Source: JBDIVL01 sp039794405 (GTDB taxonomy: Bacteria; Planctomycetota; Brocadiia; Brocadiales; Brocadiaceae). From it: a stretch of 64,000 nucleotides of DNA. The stretch is from the NCBI GenBank assembly GCA_039794405.1, contig JBDIVL010000010.1, forward strand, positions 35,232 through 99,231, written 5' to 3'. Positions 35,245-44,568 of this stretch are shown here, one piece after another; the first letter of the stretch is position 1, and each line of letters begins with the position of its first letter. The notes beneath the pieces are model-generated. The model made no database searches, was not told the DNA's origin, and was given only the letters and a program-made list of their open reading frames with translations. Both the position numbers and the translations under genes were made by a program.

Positions 35245-36246
35245 ATGCTTAAAATTTATTATGAAAAAGACAGCGATGTTAGCGTATTAAAAGGGAAAAA
35301 AATCTCCGTAATTGGATACGGTAGCCAGGGACATGCGCAAGCGCAAAATCTCAAAGAATCTGGAATGGACGTAATCGTATCCACAAGAACAGGCACTCCT
35401 AATTACCAATTGGCAGTTAAACATGGGTTTAAACCTGTCTCTGTAGACGAGGCGGCACAGCAAGGGGACTTTATTCAGATACTCATGCCTGATGAAACTC
35501 AAAAGGCTGTCTATGAAACACACATTAAACCACACTTGAGAGAGGGAAAAACATTATGTTTTTCCCATGGATTCAATATACATTTTGGCCAAATCGTCCC
35601 ACCAAATAACATTGATGTTATCATGGTAGCACCGAAAGGGCCCGGACATCTTGTTCGCAGTGAATTTGAGAAAGGAGGAGGTGTTCCATGCCTCATGGCT
35701 ATCCATCAAAATGCTACGGGAAAGGCCAAAGAAAAGGCATTAGCTTACGCATATGGGATCGGTGGATCACGGGCAGGTGTTATAGAAACTACCTTTGCTG
35801 AAGAAACGGAAACCGATCTCTTTGGAGAGCAGGCCGTTTTATGCGGCGGAGCTGCTGCCCTCGTTAAGGCAGGATTTGAAACACTAGTAGAGGCAGGATA
35901 TCAGCCTGAACTCGCCTACTTTGAATGTATGCATGAATTAAAACTTATTGTAGACCTTTTCTACCAGGGTGGCCTAAGCTATATGCGATATTCCATAAGC
36001 AATACTGCTGAATATGGAGATCTGACCCGGGGCCCTCGCATTATTACGGAAGAAACAAAGAAAGAGATGAAGCGTATATTATCGGAAATCCAATCGGGAC
36101 AGTTTGCCAAAGAATGGATATTAGAAAATCAGGCCGGGCGCCCTCTCTTCAATGCCTTAGAGAAAAAGGATAAAGGACATCTTATTGAAAAAATCGGCAG
36201 GGAACTGCGGAAGATGATGAAGTGGATTAATGCCAAAGAAGTATAG
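35245..36246 (+). CDS. ilvC: ketol-acid reductoisomerase (NADP+)
   Basis: 333 residues, the class I length. The nucleotide site is ISVIGYGSQGHAQAQNLKES. Metal and substrate residues lie in FEVLVEAGYQPELAYFE-like context (here ETLVEAGYQPELAYFECMHE) and SNTAEYGDL. It makes dihydroxyisovalerate in branched-chain amino acid synthesis. ATG 35245 follows GAAGGG. The frame's TTG at 35224 is not needed. Confidence 0.96.
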   Translation: MLKIYYEKDSDVSVLKGKKISVIGYGSQGHAQAQNLKESGMDVIVSTRTGTPNYQLAVKHGFKPVSVDEAAQQGDFIQILMPDETQKAVYETHIKPHLREGKTLCFSHGFNIHFGQIVPPNNIDVIMVAPKGPGHLVRSEFEKGGGVPCLMAIHQNATGKAKEKALAYAYGIGGSRAGVIETTFAEETETDLFGEQAVLCGGAAALVKAGFETLVEAGYQPELAYFECMHELKLIVDLFYQGGLSYMRYSISNTAEYGDLTRGPRIITEETKKEMKRILSEIQSGQFAKEWILENQAGRPLFNALEKKDKGHLIEKIGRELRKMMKWINAKEV

Positions 36247-36343
36247 GAGAGAAATCCGGCGTGCAGGTGCACCACAAGAAAAATTGAATAGATTAATTGC
36301 AGAAGACCTTATACGGAACGAGAAGTTAGAGGATGAAAGTTAG
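36230..36343 (+). CDS. possible small basic/acidic protein overlapping the ilvC end
   Basis: A 37-codon frame starts with ATG inside the last codons of ilvC in another frame. The peptide is highly charged (MPKKYRREIRRAGAPQEKL, then a helical acidic part LIAEDLIRNEKLEDES). There is no clear ribosome site (only GTGG nearby). Its amphipathic look makes it worth recording, but chance is quite possible. Confidence 0.2.
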   Translation: MPKKYRREIRRAGAPQEKLNRLIAEDLIRNEKLEDES

Positions 36344-36595
36344 AAGAAAGATTTCTGACTTCCAACTTCTGACTTCCGGTACCGAATGTGTTAATTATTT
36401 TACAAAATATTTTTTCCCCTTTGTTTTCCACCGTTTCCTTAAGGTTGGTTCTCTATTGCAGAATGAACTGCACGTTTAGAATCGGCCGATAAGTCGCAAT
36501 TGGTGCTGGGTATATGATACCTGCAAGTGTTTCGGTTCAATCGGGGACAATTGAACCAGCTCTGAAAGTGCCTTTTGTAAGGAACCTATATATCG
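36344..36595. other. convergent intergenic region with small hairpin
   Basis: Mostly featureless. One hairpin GGTTCAAT (36534-36541) / ATTGAACC (36550-36557) resembles the stronger hairpin at 57562. Words such as AACTTCTGACTTCC suggest old repeat remnants. Confidence 0.4.
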
Positions 36596-36880
36596 CTATT
36601 CCCCTCCGTTTTCCTTCATTTCTCCATGCTCTATCTTCTCCAAACGCAATATAAACCAGATCGACGCACCGATAGCAAAGGGTAGCAGGATGTACTGAAT
36701 GATTTCAAGTTTTGAGCGTGGGGTAAGTGGAATTTCCGGAGAGGAAAGTTGTGTGGACTGTACCTGAGATGTAGAATCAGATTGGACTGTTTGAGCTTCC
36801 TGCGCTTTAACGGCAAAAAGAGAACTTGTAATAAAGAATACCAAAGATACAGAAAAAGCAATAAGTATATTTCTTCCCAT
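36596..36880 (-). CDS. small membrane protein of unknown function
   Basis: 94 residues. A signal sequence (ILIAFSVSLVFFITSSLFAVKAQ) is followed by a Ser/Gln/Thr-rich linker, then one transmembrane helix (IIQYILLPFAIGASIWFIL, about 62-81) and a short charged tail. I do not recognise the family. It lies 19 nt after the stop of the TPR lipoprotein gene, so the two are likely co-transcribed and may act together at the membrane. Confidence 0.6.
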   Translation of the reverse strand: MGRNILIAFSVSLVFFITSSLFAVKAQEAQTVQSDSTSQVQSTQLSSPEIPLTPRSKLEIIQYILLPFAIGASIWFILRLEKIEHGEMKENGGE

Positions 36881-36899
36881 TTTAATTCCAAAATGAAAT

Positions 36900-37928
36900 T
36901 TATTTAATAAAAATTAATTTCTTATAGAGATCATACTCTTCTTTCGCTTCTTTGGACTTACCGAGCTTATCATAGGTATCGCCAAGGAGAAAATGCGCAT
37001 TAGCATTTCCAGGATCTAATTCCAGGAGTTTTTCACATATAGCTACAGCATCCTCATATAATCCTTTTTGGTTGTATGCAAATGCGAGGTTGTAACATGC
37101 ATCGAGATTTTCAGGGTCTAAAGATAAAACCCTCTTATAAATATCGATGGTTTCATCGAACATCCCTTTCCCTATATAAATAACACCCAGATTATAATAG
37201 GCATCAATATAATTAGGGTCTACTTTTAATGTCTGCTGGTAGGCCGAGGTAGCCTGGTCAGTTAAATTCTTTTCCCCATAAAGGCAACCCAGATTATAAT
37301 AAACTTTCGCATTATTGGGAGATAATGAAAGATATCTCTCAAACACTGAAATAGCATCATCAGTCATTCGCCTTTTCATATAGAGATTGCCCAGGTTGAG
37401 GTACATTTCAGGATCGTTTGGGTTTAGTTCAATAACCTTTTTAAAAGAATTAATTGCCTCACCCGTAATTCCAAGTTTATTATAAATAAAAGCCTTCATT
37501 TTATATGCCTCAACCATCGTATCATCCATATCCGTTGCCATATTAAATGATTCAATAGCTTCTTCAAACCGGCCCTGGTTAAAATACTCCAAGCCTTCGT
37601 TGTAATACCCTTGTTCTGTCATTTGGTTAATAGCTGCCGGTTGGGTTGGCTGTGGAGTTTTATTAACCTGAGTAGGTTGCCCAGATACGTCTTGTTTAGC
37701 CTCAGGAGAAGTTTCTTCAGTTGTACTTGATGCCGCTTTTTGTGAAGTATCTGATACTATTTCTTTAAATTCTGCAGATTCTTCTGCCTGTTTTTCCTCT
37801 TTGTTACATCCGTAACAGGCAACAAGGAAAACGCAGGTAGAAAGAATTAAACCACGATAGATCGATTTTAAAGAATTCATGGCATCAATCCGGGTTGAAT
37901 TATTCATATTCCTTTTCTTATACCTCAT
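36900..37928 (-). CDS. TPR-repeat lipoprotein
   Basis: 342 residues. A hydrophobic segment with lipobox (STCVFLVAC, about residue 38) suggests lipidation. A Ser/Thr/Gln/Pro-rich linker (about 45-105) precedes seven to eight TPR units (for example YNEGLEYFNQGRFEEAIESF and YYNLGCLYGEKNLTDQATSAY). It is probably a scaffold for an envelope or anammoxosome complex. The start may instead be the ATG at 37907, which has AAGGA close by. Confidence 0.82.
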   Translation of the reverse strand: MRYKKRNMNNSTRIDAMNSLKSIYRGLILSTCVFLVACYGCNKEEKQAEESAEFKEIVSDTSQKAASSTTEETSPEAKQDVSGQPTQVNKTPQPTQPAAINQMTEQGYYNEGLEYFNQGRFEEAIESFNMATDMDDTMVEAYKMKAFIYNKLGITGEAINSFKKVIELNPNDPEMYLNLGNLYMKRRMTDDAISVFERYLSLSPNNAKVYYNLGCLYGEKNLTDQATSAYQQTLKVDPNYIDAYYNLGVIYIGKGMFDETIDIYKRVLSLDPENLDACYNLAFAYNQKGLYEDAVAICEKLLELDPGNANAHFLLGDTYDKLGKSKEAKEEYDLYKKLIFIK

Positions 37929-38011
37929 AAAAAGTTAGAAATTTCCCTGCATTTTAGTATTACAAGTTAAATTGTCAAGAAAAATTACCTCATATTCTTT
38001 TTGCAAATGCA

Positions 38012-38052
38012 AGAGGCGATGGCCGGATAGAGTCCAGTATCATCGCCTCTTA
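38012..38052. repeat. hairpin downstream of 38089 gene
   Basis: An 11-bp perfect stem AAGAGGCGATG / CATCGCCTCTT (38012-38022, 38042-38052). It follows the minus-strand gene and may end its transcript, although a T-run on the minus strand is lacking. Confidence 0.5.
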
Positions 38053-38088
38053 TTCGAATTTACCCGAAAATTTCATATCAAGACGTAA

Positions 38089-38532
38089 TTACATCGTCTT
38101 ACAACTCGCATTCAGGAAAAGCCTCTCCAGAAAAATACCAATAACGACTCCCCCCACAATTTTTAAAAATGTTTCTACACTATTATTTCTCCTCACTTCA
38201 TATACCTCTTCGTATTGTAACTCAGCACCCTCATAACCCTCCAGAAAAGCACTTACTTCCTCCAAAGATTCAAGATCTTTTGGGGGGGTATCATCCTTAC
38301 CAGTCCTAAATGCCACTTCTCCCTTTTTTCTTGCCTTGGTAATTATGATTGGAGAAACAGGAACAAAGCTCGTATTATGAGTATAATTATTGTGGATTTC
38401 CGACCTCACAGGACTTAACTTTACGTGCTTATCCCACGCCTGCCTCAGTCCTTCTATAAATGCAGAATCAACTTTATCCTTACATTGTGGTAAACTATTC
38501 AAAAAATCCAAAAAACTATTAAATTCAGACAT
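38089..38532 (-). CDS. hypothetical protein with C-terminal membrane helix
   Basis: 147 residues from ATG 38532, which has GGAGG at 6-nt spacing (the frame extends to 38565). A soluble part with no recognised motif (about 1-115) is followed by one helix (TFLKIVGGVVIGIFLERLFL, near the C-terminus). The soluble part has an acidic stretch (DLESLEEVSAFLEGYEGAEL). It stands alone between the TPR gene and a divergent redox gene. Function unknown. Confidence 0.6.
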   Translation of the reverse strand: MSEFNSFLDFLNSLPQCKDKVDSAFIEGLRQAWDKHVKLSPVRSEIHNNYTHNTSFVPVSPIIITKARKKGEVAFRTGKDDTPPKDLESLEEVSAFLEGYEGAELQYEEVYEVRRNNSVETFLKIVGGVVIGIFLERLFLNASCKTM

Positions 38533-38837
38533 TTTGTACCTCCAATAATTCTTGTAAATGGACAAAAAACTTTAAATTCAATCCTTAATGACATAAAAAA
38601 CGAATTTGTCAATTAGAAATATATCTTTTTCGTACATATTCATTGCCGTTTTTTCCATTGTTTATTGAAACTTTTCTGATATCATAAAAACCGCTCATAT
38701 ATGCGTTGAGAATTAGTCAAAATACCATATAAAATAACCTGCAGGGACGGATTGCTATACGTCCCAATAAATATGCAATTACAATCTCAGGGCATTTTTG
38801 AATAACACATTTTCTAATCTTATAATCAGGGGAAACC
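38533..38837. other. divergent promoter region
   Basis: 305 bp of AT-rich sequence between the hypothetical gene (minus) and the CoA-disulfide-reductase-like gene (plus). I see no RNA gene or repeat here. Confidence 0.4.
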
Positions 38838-40511
38838 ATGGTACATGAAAGGAAACACCTTGTTATTATCGGCGGTGTGGCGGCAGGAATGAAAGCGGCA
38901 GCAAAGGCACGCCGCGAGTCTCCCACCATGAGGATAACAGTCTTAACAGAAGAACAATATATTTCCTATGCAGGCTGCGGTATGCCATACTTTATCGGCG
39001 ACCTTATTAAGGACTCAAAAAAGCTTATCATCCGGGAACCTGCATACTTTAAGAATATGCACTCTATCGATGTCTTTACCAGGCATCAAGCAACCGTTAT
39101 CAACACAAAATCTAAACAAGTCAAGGTTCGGAATCTTGAGAACGGACAAGACCTCGCATTTCATTATGATAAGCTCATCATCGCCACAGGAGCACAACCC
39201 GTTGTGCCTCCACTGCCAGGAATTTCTTTGAGCAATATCTTTACCTTAAGAACGATTCCTGATGCAAGAGAGATAAAATCTGTTGTAGATACCGGAAAGA
39301 TTAAAAATGCCGTAATTATAGGTGGAGGACTCATCGGCTTGGAAATGGCAGAAAATCTCACACTGAGGAAGATCAAAGTGAGTGTTGTTGAGCTTATGGA
39401 TCAAATCCTCCCGCCTTTAGATAAAGACATGGCAATGCTTGTCCAGAATCACGTAATGGAGAAAGGGGTCGAGGTTATCACGTCAGAAGGAGCAAAATCT
39501 TTTGAAGGAAACACTACCGGTACGGTAACAAAAGTAATTACCGGCAAACGCGAATTACCAGCGGATTTGGTCATTCTCTCTCTTGGTATCAGACCAAATA
39601 CCAAATTGGCACAAGAGGCAGGTATAGAAATTGGCAGTACACGTGCTATCAAGGTCAATGAAAGAATGGAGACAAACGTCCCGGATATTTACGCTATTGG
39701 CGACTGTGCCGAAAATATCCATTTGGTAACAGGAAAACCTGCGTGGATTCCCTTAGGTTCTACTGCAGCGAAAATGGGGCGTGTAGCAGCCATTAACGCT
39801 ACGGGTGGTTCAGATACCTTTCTGGGTGTCCTGGGTACTCTGATTGTAAAGGTTTTTGACATGAATGTTGGAAAGATAGGTCTTTCTGAACGGGAGGCTG
39901 TTAAAGAGGGCTTTAAGATCGAGTCTACCATTGTTCCTGCATCAGATAAGTCTCATTATTACCCGGGAGCAAAGGATATCATGATAAAACTTATTGCTGA
40001 TGTTGGCACAAAAAAACTGCTAGGTGCAGAGATTATCGGAGAGGGTGTAGTAGACAAACGTATTGACATTATTGCAGCATCTCTCACCTTCGGTGCAACG
40101 GTTGACCAAGTCTCTAAACTTGACTTAGGATATGCCCCACCCTATGCTATGGCAATGGATGCTGTAATTGTGGCTGCCAATGTCCTGAACAATAAATTAT
40201 CGGGAAAAACAATTGGCATCCTTCCACAGGCAGTTATGGAAAAATACCATCGCGGTGAAGATTTCACACTGCTCGATGTGAGAACAGAGTTTGAGTATAA
40301 GAGTGGCCATATTAAAGGATGCCAGCACATCCCGCTCGATGCGTTGGCACAGCGAACCAATGAACTTGATAACTCGAAAGAGATTATTACTTACTGCCGT
40401 GCTGGCTTACGAGCTGCTTATGCTTACCGTATTTTGAAAAATGCAGGATTCAGAAATGTAAAATATATGGATGGCAGTATCTCTGCGTGGACGTATGGTC
40501 TTAAAAAATAG
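38838..40511 (+). CDS. CoA-disulfide reductase-like flavoprotein with C-terminal rhodanese
   Basis: 557 residues. FAD site VIIGGVAAGMKAAAKARRE, redox Cys in SYAGCGMPYFIGD (about residue 43), NAD site AVIIGGGLIGLEMAENL, second FAD contact DIYAIGDCAEN. The last 100 residues are a rhodanese domain with active Cys in ITYCRAGLRAAYAYR. This fused form is known as CoADR-RHD or NADH-dependent persulfide reductase. It could reduce CoA or protein persulfides, so it may link with the sulfur relay at 15-19 kb. AGGGGA precedes ATG 38838. Confidence 0.92.
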   Translation: MVHERKHLVIIGGVAAGMKAAAKARRESPTMRITVLTEEQYISYAGCGMPYFIGDLIKDSKKLIIREPAYFKNMHSIDVFTRHQATVINTKSKQVKVRNLENGQDLAFHYDKLIIATGAQPVVPPLPGISLSNIFTLRTIPDAREIKSVVDTGKIKNAVIIGGGLIGLEMAENLTLRKIKVSVVELMDQILPPLDKDMAMLVQNHVMEKGVEVITSEGAKSFEGNTTGTVTKVITGKRELPADLVILSLGIRPNTKLAQEAGIEIGSTRAIKVNERMETNVPDIYAIGDCAENIHLVTGKPAWIPLGSTAAKMGRVAAINATGGSDTFLGVLGTLIVKVFDMNVGKIGLSEREAVKEGFKIESTIVPASDKSHYYPGAKDIMIKLIADVGTKKLLGAEIIGEGVVDKRIDIIAASLTFGATVDQVSKLDLGYAPPYAMAMDAVIVAANVLNNKLSGKTIGILPQAVMEKYHRGEDFTLLDVRTEFEYKSGHIKGCQHIPLDALAQRTNELDNSKEIITYCRAGLRAAYAYRILKNAGFRNVKYMDGSISAWTYGLKK

Positions 40512-40515
40512 TATT

Positions 40516-41517
40516 CTACAAATTTGTTATTTTCGTTAGCGATGGTTTGTAACAGCAGACCCTGTTTCTTCCTGTTCGTTTCGCCTCATACAAGGCCATA
40601 TCTGCCTGATGTACCAGTTCCTCCTTGTCGCTAACGTGCCCAGTATAAGAGCTAACACCGATACTGACGGTTAAAGTAATATGGATATTTTTCTCTTTAT
40701 CCTCAATTTTATGCATTAATATAGCTTCTCTTAGCCTTTCGGCAAAATCCACAGCACCATTTATACTCACCTCGGTAAGGATAATAAGGAATTCTTCACC
40801 GCCGTACCGCGAAATTACATCAGTAGACCTTGTCATTTCTAGTAAAAAAGAAGAAAAATAGCTGAGTACTTTATCTCCAAAAAGATGGCCGTAGAGGTCG
40901 TTTATACGTTTAAAGTAGTCGATGTCGATCATTAAGCAAGAAAGGGTTTTATTGTATCTTTTTGTCCGGTTAAATTCGCTCTCCAATACTTCATATGCAT
41001 AGCGCCGATTGTACAAATTAGTCAAACTGTCCCGAATGGAAAGATTTTCTAATTTTTTATTCACCTCTTTGAGGCTATTCTCCATTCGTTTTCTCTCGGT
41101 AATATCCCGGATAGTGCCGGTAAAATAACACCGTTTATCACTTTTCCATACGGACAAAGACAGCTCTACCGGAAATTCGGTGCCATCCTTCTTTAAGCCT
41201 ACAAGTTCAATTGTCTTTCCGATAACACTCGGTAACCCCGTCTTTAGATACCTGTTTATACCCTCCCGATATGCCTGCTGATACCGCTCAGGCATCAGGA
41301 TAACAATATTATTGCCAATAATCTCGTCATCATAACCGAACATTTTTTTTGCAGCAGGATTACAAAAAATAATGGACTCTTCTTTGTCTATGGTTATAAT
41401 ACCATCAATTACTGTTTCTGTAAGGACACGGTATCTTTCTTCCAATAATCTTACATGCCCCGACATTATTTCTAATGCCCTGTTTAAGGCTTTAACTTCT
41501 CCATTATCACTATTCAT
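40516..41517 (-). CDS. PAS-GGDEF diguanylate cyclase
   Basis: 333 residues. A short N-terminal helix, a PAS domain with PAC tail (ITIDKEESIIFCNPAAKKMF to GTIRDITERKRMEN, about 35-150) and a GGDEF domain with active site ISRYGGEEFLIILTE (about 245). The inhibitory RxxD site is not obvious. No membrane segment, so a cytoplasmic sensor. It is convergent with the preceding gene and unlinked to a receiver. It is the second cyclic di-GMP synthase of the window. Confidence 0.92.
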   Translation of the reverse strand: MNSDNGEVKALNRALEIMSGHVRLLEERYRVLTETVIDGIITIDKEESIIFCNPAAKKMFGYDDEIIGNNIVILMPERYQQAYREGINRYLKTGLPSVIGKTIELVGLKKDGTEFPVELSLSVWKSDKRCYFTGTIRDITERKRMENSLKEVNKKLENLSIRDSLTNLYNRRYAYEVLESEFNRTKRYNKTLSCLMIDIDYFKRINDLYGHLFGDKVLSYFSSFLLEMTRSTDVISRYGGEEFLIILTEVSINGAVDFAERLREAILMHKIEDKEKNIHITLTVSIGVSSYTGHVSDKEELVHQADMALYEAKRTGRNRVCCYKPSLTKITNL

Positions 41518-41755
41518 TTAAATTATAACCAAAATAAATTATGATAATTTTTCTTTTAGATCACCACATGGTCCGGAATAACTTCATTACTATACGCTAT
41601 ATTTATTTTCTGTCAACAATAATATCATGGGAACTTATTTTTAAGTTATTTTAAATAAATAATTTATGTTTACTAATAATTTAGAAAAATCTATTTTGGT
41701 TGCTATGCGATATTAGGTATAATATGTACCTGAATATAAATATTTTCCTAGTAAA

Positions 41756-42289
41756 ATGGTTATGAACAAATCAAAATTATTTAAAATTTATGACGAGATA
41801 TATGCTACAAATTTCGGTTTTATGCCGTGTATAGAAATGTGCGATGGACGTTGTGAACAAAAACCACTATCTGTATTGTTACCTTACGAGGATGAGTTTA
41901 TTCTAAGAAGAAGCGGTAAACAGATATGCAATGAAAAACTCAAATTGCCGGGAGGAACGCTTGAGATTATTGGCAGCGCATGTAATTTCACCGATGGAAT
42001 ACGATGTTTTATTCATACGCATCGCCCAATTTCCTGCCGGTTATACCCCTTTTACCTCAATTTGACAGCCAAAGGTGAATTAGAATTAGTTGTCGATGAT
42101 ACTTGTCCACTTACCGAATCACTGTCAAAAGACGAGTCGTATATATCAAACATCGTATCTGCATTAAATAAACTTGTTCCACTCATCGATAAGGATTACT
42201 GGAAGATGCTAAATCATATACCGCCACATCTCTGGGACAACACCTGTAAGGAAAGGCGTATATCTGTTTTGGCAAAGGGTTTACTCTAG
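41756..42289 (+). CDS. YkgJ-type Cys-cluster protein
   Basis: 177 residues. Cys residues are spread as in zinc/iron-chelating Cys-cluster proteins: PCIEMCDGRCEQK, DGIRCFIHTHRPISCRLYP, and a later VDDTCPL. The GIRCxxxxxRPxxCRxYP core is the family mark. The metal and role are unknown. ATG 41756 or 41762 may start translation. Confidence 0.75.
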   Translation: MVMNKSKLFKIYDEIYATNFGFMPCIEMCDGRCEQKPLSVLLPYEDEFILRRSGKQICNEKLKLPGGTLEIIGSACNFTDGIRCFIHTHRPISCRLYPFYLNLTAKGELELVVDDTCPLTESLSKDESYISNIVSALNKLVPLIDKDYWKMLNHIPPHLWDNTCKERRISVLAKGLL

Positions 42290-42392
42290 TAGTTTCCTGT
42301 AAAAACTTCTTTTTGTTGATACTATTTCCGAAAGTACGGAAAGATACCCTCTTAACAACCTCCACTACTCCAATGCTCCATTTTGGTTGCAC

Positions 42393-43634
42393 CTACGCCG
42401 TGCTGTGATAGCAGACAACGCCTGCTATCATGGTAAATATATTCCTGGAAGAAACATCAATAATTTTGCGGTAAATATCCTCATGATGGTGATCTGGCAG
42501 GCTAATTCCACAGATATCTGCCTCGAAATTTTCCTTAATCTGCCCAATCCGTAATTTTAAACCAAGCGCCTTGGCTCCATTCACTGTCGCCATAGAGAAT
42601 ATGGTTTTCGGCAACAAAGAGTAGTGATAAAACAAGAATTTCATTTCATCTAGGATGCTCAGGGTATCATTGCTCGCTAAACTATCGGTACCTAGTCCAA
42701 CGTTAATCCCCGCATTCAAAAGCTTCTGTATGGGATATCCGGCATGGCCGAAAAAACGATGGCTTCTCGGGCAAAATACAACCGTTGAACCAGAAGACTT
42801 AATCATGGAGACTTCCTCATCGCTGACATAGTTACAATGGATCAGGAGCAAATTATTATTCAAAATACCTGTTCCGTTCAAATAATATATAGGAGTAAGC
42901 CCCGGAGCCTGCCAATCGTCAATTGCAGCCCGCAGTTGCCGTAACATAATGGCAAAATTTCCCGTACCTCTTGTGAGAAATTCAATTTCATCCTGTGTCT
43001 CTGCAATGTGGGTACACAGAGGTATGCCTGCATGATGAGCAAATTGGGCTATGGCCTGATATAATTCTTTTGAAACAGAATAGGGTGCGTGAGGAGATAA
43101 TCCTATATTCATTAAGTCATCTTTTTTGATCGTAGATAACCTTATTTCAATTTCCCTCACAACGTCATCTGCATGCCGGGGATTCAAATCAATAACTTCT
43201 TGATAAACGATTTTGCGTAAAGGACTTTTTTTCAAAATGGAAAAAGAATGTTCCGTATGAGCAACATCTGCAACTGTTGTGGTACCTGCCTCGATACAGA
43301 ATTGAATTCCTTTTTCAAGAGATGATATATAATCATCTGCTTTCCATCGTATTCTTGCACCTACGAGCTGAAAAACCCAATGGGTAAAATTTTTGGTAGG
43401 CTTAATACGATTCTGCAAATGGGTTAAGTCAAGATGCGTGTGCATATTGATAAGGCCGGGAAGTAAAACGGCATTCCCTAAATCAATGACTTCAACCTCT
43501 CCGGATTTAATAAGTATTTTGACTCGCTCGAACGTACCGACACAGTGTATTTTTGTACCTTCTACGGCTACAGCGCCATCTTCTATACAATTCTCTGGAT
43601 TTGTAATAAGATATTTGGCTCTTACAATTATCAT
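42393..43634 (-). CDS. amidohydrolase, aminodeoxyfutalosine deaminase-like
   Basis: 413 residues. Metal ligands: HTHLDLTHL (about 66), the His in GLSPHAPYSV, the His in LCTHIAETQDE and the Asp in VGLGTDSLASND. This is the MtaD/SsnA/ATZ family of deaminases and hydrolases. The segment FCPRSHRFFGHAGYPIQ resembles the MqnX subgroup that deaminates aminodeoxyfutalosine in menaquinone synthesis. A general S-adenosylhomocysteine or guanine-type deaminase is the alternative. Anammox bacteria use menaquinone, which fits, but no other mqn gene is certain here. Confidence 0.75.
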   Translation of the reverse strand: MIIVRAKYLITNPENCIEDGAVAVEGTKIHCVGTFERVKILIKSGEVEVIDLGNAVLLPGLINMHTHLDLTHLQNRIKPTKNFTHWVFQLVGARIRWKADDYISSLEKGIQFCIEAGTTTVADVAHTEHSFSILKKSPLRKIVYQEVIDLNPRHADDVVREIEIRLSTIKKDDLMNIGLSPHAPYSVSKELYQAIAQFAHHAGIPLCTHIAETQDEIEFLTRGTGNFAIMLRQLRAAIDDWQAPGLTPIYYLNGTGILNNNLLLIHCNYVSDEEVSMIKSSGSTVVFCPRSHRFFGHAGYPIQKLLNAGINVGLGTDSLASNDTLSILDEMKFLFYHYSLLPKTIFSMATVNGAKALGLKLRIGQIKENFEADICGISLPDHHHEDIYRKIIDVSSRNIFTMIAGVVCYHSTA

Positions 43635-43666
43635 TTTTAAATTAAGCCCTCGGCAACTTAAACGTA

Positions 43667-43759
43667 AATTTTCCCTCCCTTGATGGGAGGGACTAAGGGA
43701 GGGTGATAGTTGTTTCCTTCACCCTCACCTAACCTCCCCCATCGAGGGGGAGGAAAATT
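43667..43759. repeat. 93-bp imperfect inverted repeat
   Basis: Left arm AATTTTCCCTCCCTTGATGG, right arm CCATCGAGGGGGAGGAAAATT (read to 43759) pair imperfectly. The middle also pairs (GGGAGGGTGA with TCACCCTC). This MITE-like form would fold into a long hairpin. Confidence 0.6.
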
Positions 43760-44088
43760 AACAATTTGAATTTCCTAAACGTTAAATCAGGTTACCTTTG
43801 GCAACGACTTTGTCTGATTCAGTCATTCCTGCGAAAGCAGGAATCTATACCCTTGGATCCCCACTCCCTGCTTTTGTAGGTTCAAGTTTGTAACTTGAAC
43901 CACATGTTTTATATTGTCGATCACGCCGCCGATTACTCACAACGCCAATATCCATATAAACCATTGGGTTCAGGTTACAAACCTGAACCCGCCAGGGCAG
44001 GAAAACAAACCTAAAAGTTTGCCCTACACGACTCTTGCTAAAATATTTTTCGTAACAATTTAGTTTTTTGAAAAATGTATTATCTATA

Positions 44089-44198
44089 AGCTCCGTAGAA
44101 GCAACCTGTTTGTAGTAAGATAAGGATGAACAGATATTAGCTCCGTCAAGAGTGGCCTGTTTATATATTAATCATATACAGGTCGCTCCTACGGAGCT
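44089..44198. repeat. long inverted repeat (AGCTCCGTAG type)
   Basis: AGCTCCGTAGAAGCAACCTG (44089-44108) pairs with CAGGTCGCTCCTACGGAGCT (44179-44198) with two mismatches. A further partial copy (TTAGCTCCGTCAAGAGTGGC) lies between the arms at 44148. Confidence 0.6.
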
Positions 44199-44503
44199 AT
44201 TTACCATATTAAATTTTATTAGGCTACAAACAGATCACCCCTAACGGGGCTACATTGTTTTTTATATCCACAAATTTTTTAAAAAACTAAAATGCTACTA
44301 TTTTTTAAATATAGAAACACTGAAAAGAAAAAAGTTTATCACATGCGACATAGGAGTTCAAGTATCATGTGTAGCCGTCAGTTGACAATAATTTTAAGTA
44401 TTGTTGAGTTTTGCATGGCTAAATCCAGCTTAATCTAACTTTTTCTGTTTTTTTGTTTATATATTCGATTTCCATGTTATTATTTTAAACTTTGGAAGTT
44501 GTT

Positions 44504-44534
44504 AAATCTGTGGTTTCAATCTCTTTTATCGGTT
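44504..44534 (+). repeat. 31-bp repeat, left of UbiA gene
   Basis: A 31-bp sequence starting AAATCTGTGGTTTCAATC and ending TTTTATCGGTT. Its exact reverse complement lies at 45475-45505, so the UbiA gene is flanked by a perfect inverted repeat. The continuation (TGAGACTCTGCTTTGCC) leads up to the start codon at 44569. Confidence 0.85.
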
Positions 44535-44568
44535 TGAGACTCTGCTTTGCCAGTTATTACTAAAATAC

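Larger units (their letters stand above)
43635..44568. other. 930-bp gene-free repeat patch
   Basis: Holds several inverted repeats: 43667-43759 (edges AATTTTCCCTCCC and GGGGGAGGAAAATT), a palindrome 43879-43901 (GGTTCAAG ... CTTGAACC), a palindrome 43966-43990 (GGGTTCAGG ... CCTGAACCC) and a long hairpin 44089-44198. It also has copies of the words TTTGAATTTCCTAAACG (43765) and TTGGCAACGACTTTGTCTG. At the end (44504-44560) lies the repeat that leads into the UbiA gene. No protein gene is seen. Confidence 0.65.
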
